DNA from: Deltaproteobacteria bacterium
GTDB taxonomy: Bacteria; Desulfobacterota; Desulfuromonadia; Desulfuromonadales; Geopsychrobacteraceae
Direction: 5' to 3'
Assembly (NCBI GenBank): GCA_009993495.1
Contig: JAACTI010000074.1
Span: 1-9,824, forward strand
DNA length: 9,824 bases
Notes under the pieces: model-generated
What the model was told of the DNA's origin: nothing
What the model saw: only the letters and a program-made list of their open reading frames with translations
Database searches by the model: none
In this document: positions 1 through 5,435 of the stretch, one piece after another
Numbering within the stretch: position 1 is the stretch's first letter
Layout of the letters: each line of letters begins with the position of its first letter
Translations under genes and position numbers: made by a program

Positions 1-87
1 TTTTGACTGTAAGGTTTCTCGAACAAGAAAGAGCTGAATAGTTACAAATTTTGTTTCAATATCTGCACAATAAAGTGTAGTATCCGC

Positions 88-103
88 CCGAAAAATTTAT
101 CGG
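88..103. promoter_or_regulatory. Near-palindrome upstream of the DUF4920-type gene
   Basis: The sequence CCGAAAAATTTATCGG is a 16-base near-perfect palindrome: 14 of 16 positions agree with the reverse complement, and the two outer arms CCGA/TCGG are exact. It lies 54 bases before the chosen start codon at 158. It could be an operator or a small hairpin in the 5' leader. No regulator family is recognised from it, and no convincing -35/-10 pair was found around it. Confidence 0.25.
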
Positions 104-157
104 CACTTTATGCCAGTAATTAAACATCACCACTTGATAAAAAAGGAAAAGCCTCCC

Positions 158-628
158 ATGTCGAAAAATTTGACCCTTATTTTAACTCTGTGCTTGTTTT
201 TTGTCGGCAGTCATCAGGCCTTGGCCAAAACCTTTGGTGCTGGGCTCAGCCTTGAAAAAACCATTGCGGTCAGTGAATTACTCGAAAAGGGTGACACCTA
301 CGTCGGTAAACAGGTGCAGGTGCAGGGCATGATCGTGGATGTTTGCCAGACGCGTGGTTGCTGGATGTACATTGCCGGGGATAAACCCTTCGAAAAAATT
401 CGCATCAAAGTTAATGACGGTGAAATTGTTTTTCCCCTTGAAGCGCGTGGCCAGAAGGCAAAAGTTGAAGGCGTGGTTGAAAAATTCGATTTGAGTCGCG
501 AAGAGGTTATTGAACGCCGTCGTCATCATGCCGAGGAAAAGGGTGAAGACTTCGATCCCGCGACCGTGACAAAGGGTGAGACTTTTTTTCAGATTCGCGG
601 CACCGGTGCGGAGATTGAAGGTATTTAA
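158..628 (+). CDS. Secreted DUF4920-type protein (OB-fold-like, Cys pair)
   Basis: A 156-residue exported protein of unknown biochemical role. An ATG at 110 is in frame, but the start at 158 is preferred: AAGGA lies about ten bases before it, and the protein then begins directly with a classic signal peptide (Ser-Lys-Asn, a hydrophobic core at about 5-17, cleavage likely after Ala-Leu-Ala at residue 23). The mature part is beta-rich, with the pattern VxVQGMIVDVCQTRGCWM: Cys63 and Cys68 are spaced by four residues and followed by Trp69. Together with the later EGVVEKF segment, this matches the DUF4920 family as I know it. A charged stretch rich in Glu, Arg and His (about 114-132) interrupts the C-terminal half. 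The gene lies five bases before a PepSY-type membrane gene and is probably co-transcribed with it. The Cys pair suggests metal binding or redox chemistry; that is inference. Confidence 0.75.
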   Translation: MSKNLTLILTLCLFFVGSHQALAKTFGAGLSLEKTIAVSELLEKGDTYVGKQVQVQGMIVDVCQTRGCWMYIAGDKPFEKIRIKVNDGEIVFPLEARGQKAKVEGVVEKFDLSREEVIERRRHHAEEKGEDFDPATVTKGETFFQIRGTGAEIEGI

Positions 629-633
629 GCGTC

Positions 634-1185
634 ATGAACTGGCGTAAACTGAATCATGCCCTGCACCGTGATCTGGGCTTTTTGGGTGTCGGGCTGACCC
701 TGATCTATGCTTTGTCCGGAATTGCGGTTAATCACCGGCACGACTGGAACCCCAATTACCGCGTCGAACAGGTCGAGATGCGCATCGCCCCCGTGCCTGC
801 GGGGGTGGTGCAGCCCCAACAGGTGCAGCAGGTGCTGCGTCAGTTGGGTGAAAGCAAAATTTCAAGGCCTTATTTTCAGCCTGACCCGGAAAATCTGTGG
901 CTATACGCCGATACTCGCATGATCCGCGTCCATTTACCAACGGGCCGGGTGCAAGCGGAAAAGCCGGTTAAGCGGGCCTTCTGGTATCGGCTTAATTTTT
1001 TGCACCTGAATCATGCACAAAAAGCTTGGACCTGGGTGGCCGATATTTATGCCGGTGGCCTCTTTGCTCTGGCCATAACCGGCTTGCTGTTGATCCCCAA
1101 ACGCGCCGATCTCAAACGCCGCGCCCTGGTGTTAAGCCTGATCGGTCTTCTGATTCCTCTCTTATTTCTACTCGCCTCCGATTGA
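634..1185 (+). CDS. PepSY-associated TM helix protein
   Basis: A 183-residue inner-membrane protein. The N-terminus has a His-containing amphipathic start (Asn-His-Ala-Leu-His-Arg-Asp) leading into a TM helix at about 15-32 that ends in Gly-Ile-Ala-Val-Asn-His. A soluble periplasmic-type domain follows at about 35-115. The motif LNFLHLNHAQKAWTWVADIY then leads into a second helix ending in TGLLLIPK, and a third hydrophobic helix closes the protein. This three-helix plan with the His/Trp motif is typical of the short PepSY-associated TM proteins (PF16357-like). The start is five bases after the upstream stop; GAAGG at 617-621 is a plausible ribosome site inside the upstream gene, so translation is probably coupled. 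Its partner is presumably the exported DUF4920-type protein. The substrate is unknown; relatives are linked to iron, haem or electron transfer across the inner membrane. Confidence 0.75.
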   Translation: MNWRKLNHALHRDLGFLGVGLTLIYALSGIAVNHRHDWNPNYRVEQVEMRIAPVPAGVVQPQQVQQVLRQLGESKISRPYFQPDPENLWLYADTRMIRVHLPTGRVQAEKPVKRAFWYRLNFLHLNHAQKAWTWVADIYAGGLFALAITGLLLIPKRADLKRRALVLSLIGLLIPLLFLLASD

Positions 1186-1193
1186 GCCGACGT

Positions 1194-1631
1194 TTAGCGG
1201 CGAAAAATCAGCGCAACGCCAATCAACAGCATGACAACACCGGCGAAGCGACTGAGATCGAAAGAAATTTGCCGCATGCCGAACACGCCGAAATGATCGA
1301 ACAGCATACCCGTTATCAGTTGCGAGACAATCAGCGCCGCGACCACAGTTCCCGTGCCCAGGCGGGGCACGGCGACAATAGTCATGGTGACAAAGAAAGC
1401 GCCTAACAGCCCACCACTCAATTGCCACCAGGATGCCTGGGCGAGACCACGAAATGACCCTTGGCTGGTGGTAAGGGCCAAGGCCAGCAACACCAGGGTG
1501 CCGATGAGAAAAGAAACGGTTGCAGCGTGAATGTAGCCGATTTTTTCCGCCAGCCGTGCATTAATCGGCGGCTGAATAGTCGCCGCGGCACCCGCAACAA
1601 ACATGGCAAACAAGAGCAGCAGGTTGGACAT
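1194..1631 (-). CDS. YdcZ/DUF606-family small DMT transporter
   Basis: A 145-residue protein that is almost entirely hydrophobic, with five likely TM helices (about 4-22, 36-54, 71-89, 95-111 and 126-143). Hallmarks of the YdcZ/DUF606 branch of the drug/metabolite transporter superfamily are visible: QPPINARLAEKIG after the first helix, SFLIGTL, WWQLSGGLLGAFFV, AVPRLGTGTVVAA, and FDHFGVFG before the last helix. The length is normal for a half-size member, which probably acts as a dimer. An in-frame upstream extension is open, but the ATG at 1631 is chosen because GGCGGTGA precedes it closely and the protein then starts with its first helix. It lies 49 bases downstream of the isochorismatase-family gene on the same strand. 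It converges on the PepSY gene with only eight bases between the stops. The substrate cannot be read from sequence. Confidence 0.85.
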   Translation of the reverse strand: MSNLLLLFAMFVAGAAATIQPPINARLAEKIGYIHAATVSFLIGTLVLLALALTTSQGSFRGLAQASWWQLSGGLLGAFFVTMTIVAVPRLGTGTVVAALIVSQLITGMLFDHFGVFGMRQISFDLSRFAGVVMLLIGVALIFRR

Positions 1632-1680
1632 TTTTTCACCGCCTGGCTGTCGGGCAATAAATGGATAATGATGGAAAGCC

Positions 1681-2259
1681 TTAAGGGTTGCGGCGGCGTG
1701 CCAACTGGGAAACGGTTTTAAAACCAGGATGTCCGGCACCTTCAACCAGCTGGAACAGGGCAATTTCGGTGCTTGTCAGAGTTGCCCCTGCGACAGTGGC
1801 ACCGGTACAAGCAACCTCAAAATCCGATTTGAAGCGCGAACAGATGGCATCCTTCACCAGATGCACCTGGTAACCACCATCGAGCAGATCCAGCAGAGTC
1901 TGATAGACACACACATGCGCTTCCATGCCGCACAGCAGAAGTTGGCGTGCCCCGGTCTTTGCCAGCGCCTGCAGAAAGGCGGGTTCGCCACAACAGGAAA
2001 AACTGGTTTTTTCGATGCAGTGCTGCCGGGTGGCCGCCTGCAAGGGGGAAACTGTGTGGCCTAAACCTTTGGAATATTGTTCGGTAGCAATGATGGGCAG
2101 ATTCAGAGCCTCAAAGCCCTCCACCAGCAGTTGGCTGTGTTGAATCACCTGATTGCTCACCCGGTTGTTCATGGCCGGGATGAGTTTTTCCTGGACGTCA
2201 ATCACAATGAGGGCTGCCCGTTCAGGGTTCAACCAGAATTTGTCGCGAATTTTTCCCAT
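1681..2259 (-). CDS. Isochorismatase-family cysteine hydrolase
   Basis: A 192-residue soluble, probably cytoplasmic, enzyme with the Rossmann-like alpha/beta fold of the isochorismatase superfamily. The catalytic triad can be placed: Asp21 in LIVIDVQ, Lys84 in IEKTSFSC, and the nucleophile Cys117 in GMEAHVCVYQT, the motif that also carries the usual cis-peptide segment. The pattern ATEQYSKGLG (58-67) and the overall length resemble the YcaC/ISOC1-type hydrolases of uncertain substrate rather than the siderophore isochorismatases. There is no adjoining carrier domain or enterobactin-type gene, so a role in siderophore synthesis is not supported. The start ATG at 2259 follows AGGAG (2266-2270), which overlaps the stop codon of the LapA-domain gene, so translational coupling is likely. 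The natural substrate (an amide or related C-N bond) is unknown. Confidence 0.88.
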   Translation of the reverse strand: MGKIRDKFWLNPERAALIVIDVQEKLIPAMNNRVSNQVIQHSQLLVEGFEALNLPIIATEQYSKGLGHTVSPLQAATRQHCIEKTSFSCCGEPAFLQALAKTGARQLLLCGMEAHVCVYQTLLDLLDGGYQVHLVKDAICSRFKSDFEVACTGATVAGATLTSTEIALFQLVEGAGHPGFKTVSQLARRRNP

Positions 2260-2268
2260 GTCATACTC

Positions 2269-2514
2269 CTAAGGCGAGGGGGGATTGTGGGTTTCAGCCT
2301 TGTGCTTATGCGCTGCTGCCTGGCGGTAACCGCGGCCGGCAACCAGCAGCAGGCCGGTAGCGACCCCGGCCAGGAAAATTACCAGCAGCATCAGGGCGCG
2401 CGGCAGTCCAAAGGTCCAGAAGAGAAAGTCGAAATTCATCGTTTGACTGTTCTGCACAACAAAGATCAGCAACAGAACAAGCAGCAGGGCGGCCAAATAA
2501 AGTTTCCAGCGCAT
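2269..2514 (-). CDS. LapA-domain (DUF1049) small membrane protein
   Basis: An 81-residue membrane protein with two TM helices (about 4-20 and 40-60) joined by a short loop. The first helix ends in the family motif FVVQNSQ, followed by a Phe/Trp-rich stretch (NFDFLFWTFGLP) and a second Gly-rich helix LAGVATGLLLV. A short His/Lys-rich polar tail (about 62-81) should be cytoplasmic. This is the layout of the LapA/YciS domain, whose Escherichia coli member helps control lipopolysaccharide synthesis; that role is not shown here. The start at 2514 is chosen over an in-frame codon seven residues upstream because GGGAGG lies just before it. It is the first gene of the minus-strand unit driven by the promoter at 2544-2572. 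Its stop is nine bases before the isochorismatase-family start. Confidence 0.8.
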   Translation of the reverse strand: MRWKLYLAALLLVLLLIFVVQNSQTMNFDFLFWTFGLPRALMLLVIFLAGVATGLLLVAGRGYRQAAAHKHKAETHNPPSP

Positions 2515-2543
2515 ATTTTTCCTCCCGGAACGCAATCGGTGCC

Positions 2544-2572
2544 ATTAACTCATTGCCCCCGCTGGATGTCAA
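2544..2572 (-). promoter_or_regulatory. Sigma70-like promoter for the LapA/isochorismatase/YdcZ unit
   Basis: On the minus strand a perfect -35 TTGACA (2567-2572) is separated by 17 bases from GTTAAT (2544-2549), which matches four of six -10 positions. Transcription would begin near 2537, leaving a leader of about 22 bases that carries the GGGAGG ribosome site. It lies just downstream of the terminator of the preceding operon, so the two minus-strand units are likely to be transcribed separately. Confidence 0.65.
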
Positions 2573-2578
2573 CGGCAG

Positions 2579-2605
2579 AAAAAAAGCCGCCCCCAAAAGG
2601 GCGGC
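2579..2605 (-). terminator. Intrinsic terminator of the cytochrome-ferredoxin-NrfD operon
   Basis: Seven G/C pairs (GCCGCCC at 2586-2592 with GGGCGGC at 2599-2605) close a six-base loop. Read on the minus strand, seven T residues follow (2579-2585). It starts 28 bases after the stop codon of the NrfD gene and is a textbook Rho-independent terminator. Confidence 0.9.
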
Positions 2606-2632
2606 CCATGGCTGGAGAGAGAGGCCGTAAAA

Positions 2633-3943
2633 TTAGTGTGCTTTATCGTCGCTGTTGTAAAACGCGGGGAAAATCATATTGAGGAAGTAGAAAATCACAA
2701 AGGGGGCAGAAAAGACCAGCAGCACACCGCCTAGGCCTTCCTTGAAGGTTTCGATGTCGTGAGGGATGATGGGCAGGTGATATTCCATGAAACCGTCAAA
2801 GGTGAGAGAGAAGGCCTGACCGCCGATAACTACGTTCCAGCGCATCATAAACACGCCGAACAGTACCAACACACTTGCCACGCAGGCGCGCCGCGTCGTC
2901 AGGCCCGGCAACAGCAGCATGACAAAGGGGAGGGCGTTACCAATACCGTACTGCAAGATGAAGATCTTAACAAAATCGTGCTCGTAAATGACCTGGCGCA
3001 AAATGTCCCAGGATTTGACCGCCGTGTAACCACGGAAGATGATATCGAGCAGCTCCAGGGTAATCGCCAGAATCATGAAAATGCGCAGATATTTGGCGGT
3101 CATGGTGGTTTCGTGAATCTGCATCTCCTTCAAATTTTCGACGGTTAGGTTGGTGGTGCCGGCCAACTGATCGGGCAGAAAAAAGTTTTTCCCCTGCGCC
3201 AGGGCCCAGCGCCGCAGCCACATAAAGATAGCGTAACTGACAATACACAGGGCAATCCCCGAAACCACCGCCGACATGATGAAAATCACCGGCATTAAGG
3301 GCGTCATCCAGAGGGCATTGGCCTTCACCGAACCGAAGATGAATCCCGCATAACCGTGGAGAAAACAGGCGACCGGAATGCCGATTCCCGCCAAAATTTT
3401 AGTGGCTTTATGGTCGGCCTGCAGGGCGGCCGGACTGAGATCCGTGGCTCCCAGACTGATGATGCGATAAATCAGCAGTAAGAGACCGTCGATACCGGTG
3501 CGTTGTTTATTTTCAAGGCGATGAATGCTTTCGACAATGAATTTGCGGTACACAAACCAGATTTCCGAAGCGACAATCACCCCATAGGTCATAAAGACAA
3601 TCCCAAAAGCCGAAATCGCCGAGGTAAAGTGTGGCGTCATCATGACATGGATGCCACGAAGGGGTTGTTGCAGATGCAGCAGCAAGGGCAGCATGGCAAC
3701 CGGCAAGAGCGCAAAGGAAAAGACCAGGGCAAAACGCGCGATTTCCTTGAGTTTTTCAACGCCGAAAACATGGTACAGGGACGAAAGCACAAAGGCCCCG
3801 GCGACCAGACCGGTCATGTAGGGATAGAGCACGATCTGAATTGACCAATACACATATTCATTGGGCAAAACAAACAAATCTTTAATGGTCCAGGCTTCGC
3901 CATGAACCAACATTTGGGCAACTTGGGCAGCTTGTTCAACCAT
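2633..3943 (-). CDS. NrfD/PsrC-like quinone-interacting membrane subunit (CbcU-like)
   Basis: A 436-residue polytopic inner-membrane protein of the NrfD family, which exchanges electrons between membrane quinones and a partner ferredoxin without binding a metal itself. About eight to ten TM helices are visible. Family signatures are YMTGLVAGAFVLSSLYHVFG (41-60), HGYAGFIFGS from His196, ALWMTPLMPVIFIMSAVVSG (210-229) and MRWNVVIGGQ (367-376). The last is typical of the longer HybB/DsrP/QrcD-like members. A polar insertion lies at about 245-285, and the polar ends are short. It is the last gene of the operon, starting two bases after the ferredoxin stop, with GAGGAGGT (3953-3960) nine bases before its ATG. 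No catalytic molybdopterin subunit is nearby, so the likely complex is quinone, ferredoxin and tetrahaem cytochrome, similar to Geobacter Cbc4. The direction of electron flow cannot be read from sequence. Confidence 0.88.
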   Translation of the reverse strand: MVEQAAQVAQMLVHGEAWTIKDLFVLPNEYVYWSIQIVLYPYMTGLVAGAFVLSSLYHVFGVEKLKEIARFALVFSFALLPVAMLPLLLHLQQPLRGIHVMMTPHFTSAISAFGIVFMTYGVIVASEIWFVYRKFIVESIHRLENKQRTGIDGLLLLIYRIISLGATDLSPAALQADHKATKILAGIGIPVACFLHGYAGFIFGSVKANALWMTPLMPVIFIMSAVVSGIALCIVSYAIFMWLRRWALAQGKNFFLPDQLAGTTNLTVENLKEMQIHETTMTAKYLRIFMILAITLELLDIIFRGYTAVKSWDILRQVIYEHDFVKIFILQYGIGNALPFVMLLLPGLTTRRACVASVLVLFGVFMMRWNVVIGGQAFSLTFDGFMEYHLPIIPHDIETFKEGLGGVLLVFSAPFVIFYFLNMIFPAFYNSDDKAH

Positions 3944-3945
3944 GA

Positions 3946-4719
3946 TCAGCGCACCTCCTCATTCAGACCAATGTAATAGCATTGCGGTTTGGTGCCGTAT
4001 TCCGGGCGTAACACCCCCACCCGCTGGGTCAGGATAATTTTTGCAACCGGATCATTCGGGTCACGTAGATTAGCAAGTTTGCGCGCCCCGAAGGGGCAGG
4101 CCTGGGCGCAGGCGGTGTTGCCCCCCTTGCTGATGCGATGATAGCAGAGGGTGCACTTGTCGGCGGTATGCACAACCGGATGGAAAAAACGGACGCCATA
4201 GGGGCAGCCCATAATGCAGTAACCACAACCAATACACCACTTGCGATCAACCAGCACCACACCGTCGGCGGTGCTGTAGGTTGCGCCGACGGGACACACT
4301 TGAACGCAGGCCGCCAATTCACAATGGTTGCAGAGCTTAGGCACAAAGAAAGCCTGGGTAATATCTTCGTCGGCAACGTCTTTCATGCCTGAGTGATTCT
4401 GATCAATCCGCTTCGTCGTATAGCCATGTTGAGCGCCGTCGGGGGAGTCTTTGAAAACTTCACCCTGTTTGGTCATGACATAGCGTTCAACCCAGGTACG
4501 GGTGACATTGGCCTCCAAGGGGACATCATTCTCAATTTTACATGCTTTGACACACATGCCACAGCCCACACACTTGTGGGTGTCAACTAAAAAACCCCAG
4601 CGCAAGTCGGGATTTTTGGCGAGAACTTCCCGGGGATCAAGCAGCTCCAATGCCGAGACGGATACGGCCGCCCCCGAAACAAACACCGCCGCACTTTTCA
4701 TGAATTCGCGTCGTTTCAT
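3946..4719 (-). CDS. Tat-exported 4x[4Fe-4S] ferredoxin subunit (NrfC/PsrB/CbcT-like)
   Basis: A 257-residue periplasmic electron-transfer subunit. The N-terminus MKRREFMKSA is a twin-arginine signal (Arg3-Arg4, Phe6, Lys8) with a modest hydrophobic stretch (about 9-25), so the protein is exported folded. All sixteen cluster cysteines are present: C50/53/56/60, C130/133/138/142, C162/165/168/172 and C189/192/204/208. The second group has the wider CxxCx4Cx3C spacing and the fourth the long Cx2Cx11Cx3C spacing, as in the B subunits of the complex iron-sulfur molybdoenzyme family and in NrfC and DsrO. A 70-residue insertion separates clusters one and two. It starts two bases after the cytochrome stop, with GGAGGA (4729-4734) inside the end of that gene. 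It should wire the NrfD subunit to the cytochrome. An extra Cys247 lies outside the clusters. Confidence 0.93.
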   Translation of the reverse strand: MKRREFMKSAAVFVSGAAVSVSALELLDPREVLAKNPDLRWGFLVDTHKCVGCGMCVKACKIENDVPLEANVTRTWVERYVMTKQGEVFKDSPDGAQHGYTTKRIDQNHSGMKDVADEDITQAFFVPKLCNHCELAACVQVCPVGATYSTADGVVLVDRKWCIGCGYCIMGCPYGVRFFHPVVHTADKCTLCYHRISKGGNTACAQACPFGARKLANLRDPNDPVAKIILTQRVGVLRPEYGTKPQCYYIGLNEEVR

Positions 4720-4721
4720 GC

Positions 4722-5192
4722 TTACATATCCTCCAGACTCGGATTGTGCGGATTATGGCAATCGGCACACTCCATTCCAACATTGTGTTCTTGCGGATCA
4801 ATGCCAGGCAGATCGTTGCGCTGGCTTGAAGGCATGGTGAGCTGAACATGACAGCGCATGCAGAGATCACGACTGCGATCAATCGTCAGCTTTTCCGGGC
4901 TTTCAGGGTGGTTAAACGCAGCGCCATGACAGTCTTCACACGGGATAACGCCATGGCCGGATTTGACCAGACTGGCACTGTTCTCCTCATGACAATCAGC
5001 GCAATAAGCGCTGCCCTTGTACTTCTCCGGGAAATTTTTCCATTCCTGTTCATTCCCCAGGCGATGGTAACCAAAGGTGTAGCCACGCTCCTGGATGCCG
5101 AAATCTGCCGGTACGTAAAACGCCCGGAACAGCAGAATACCAACGACGAGCGCGATCACCACGAAAAGTGGCCGCCATACGTGTTTCTTCAC
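4722..5192 (-). CDS. Membrane-anchored tetrahaem cytochrome c (CbcS-like)
   Basis: A 156-residue cytochrome with four CXXCH haem-binding motifs: C64-H68, C85-H89, C111-H115 and C142-H146. One N-terminal hydrophobic segment (about 8-24) after Met-Lys-Lys-His acts as a signal anchor, placing the haem domain in the periplasm. Additional His residues (for example 43, 80, 95, 137 and 149) could supply distal ligands for bis-His haems. The start is a GTG at 5192, with a strong AAGGAGGA five bases upstream. It is the first gene of a three-gene operon with a ferredoxin and an NrfD subunit. Size, haem number and neighbours match the CbcS/CbcT/CbcU (Cbc4) idea from Geobacter. It lacks obvious NapC/NrfH-type spacing and there is no nitrite-reductase gene here. 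Its likely job is to pass electrons between the ferredoxin and soluble periplasmic cytochromes. Confidence 0.9.
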   Translation of the reverse strand: MKKHVWRPLFVVIALVVGILLFRAFYVPADFGIQERGYTFGYHRLGNEQEWKNFPEKYKGSAYCADCHEENSASLVKSGHGVIPCEDCHGAAFNHPESPEKLTIDRSRDLCMRCHVQLTMPSSQRNDLPGIDPQEHNVGMECADCHNPHNPSLEDM

Positions 5193-5238
5193 AGGATCCT
5201 CCTTAGTTGTGGCAAGTTCGTAAAACAGCGTTTTTCGG

Positions 5239-5268
5239 ATTATTGAGCAAGGGCAACAGAGCTGTCAA
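5239..5268 (-). promoter_or_regulatory. Sigma70-like promoter for the cytochrome-ferredoxin-NrfD operon
   Basis: The minus strand carries a perfect -35 TTGACA (5263-5268) and, 18 bases on, AATAAT (5239-5244), five of six matches to the -10 consensus. The predicted transcript begins near 5232 and gives a leader of about 40 bases with AAGGAGGA before the GTG start. Short inverted repeats ACAG-AG-CTGT (5256-5265) and CTGT-CA-ACAG (5262-5271) overlap the -35 element and may be an operator. Confidence 0.65.
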
Positions 5269-5381
5269 CAGTTTATTCAAAACTAAAACCCTCGTAACTG
5301 GCTTAAGTGAGATCGCGCTGAATTGTCGGTTTTTATCTTGCAATTTTTTCATACAACCCTCCACCAGTAAAATTTTCTGTC

Positions 5382-5410
5382 TTGAATTTTTTTTCAAAAT
5401 ACTGTTTTAT
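5382..5410 (+). promoter_or_regulatory. Possible promoter for the DUF2339-like gene
   Basis: TTGAAT (5382-5387) and TTTTAT (5405-5410), separated by 17 bases, each match four of six consensus positions and lie 26 bases before the ATG at 5436. The -35 half also forms an inverted repeat, TTGAA-N6-TTCAA (5382-5397), within an AT-rich stretch. It is only moderately convincing. Confidence 0.4.
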
Positions 5411-5435
5411 CTTAACCAAGGTCAGGAGGCGCAGC

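Noticed and set aside
110..157. Upstream in-frame ATG at 110 as the start of the DUF4920-type protein
   Set aside because: It has no ribosome site and would put 16 polar residues before a perfect signal peptide. The ATG at 158 has AAGGA at proper spacing.
1681..2259. Siderophore-type isochorismatase
   Set aside because: The catalytic triad belongs to the superfamily as a whole. There is no aryl-carrier domain and no siderophore synthesis gene nearby.
2077..2682. A plus-strand open frame (201 codons) opposite the isochorismatase-family and LapA-domain genes
   Set aside because: It spans two well-supported minus-strand genes and an intrinsic terminator, has Gln-rich low-quality composition and shows no ribosome site or recognisable domain.
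4722..5192. Reading the cytochrome as NrfH/NapC or as part of a nitrite-reductase cluster
   Set aside because: Four haem motifs and one anchor fit superficially, but there is no pentahaem nitrite reductase or other catalytic gene, and the ferredoxin plus NrfD neighbours fit a Cbc4-like module better.
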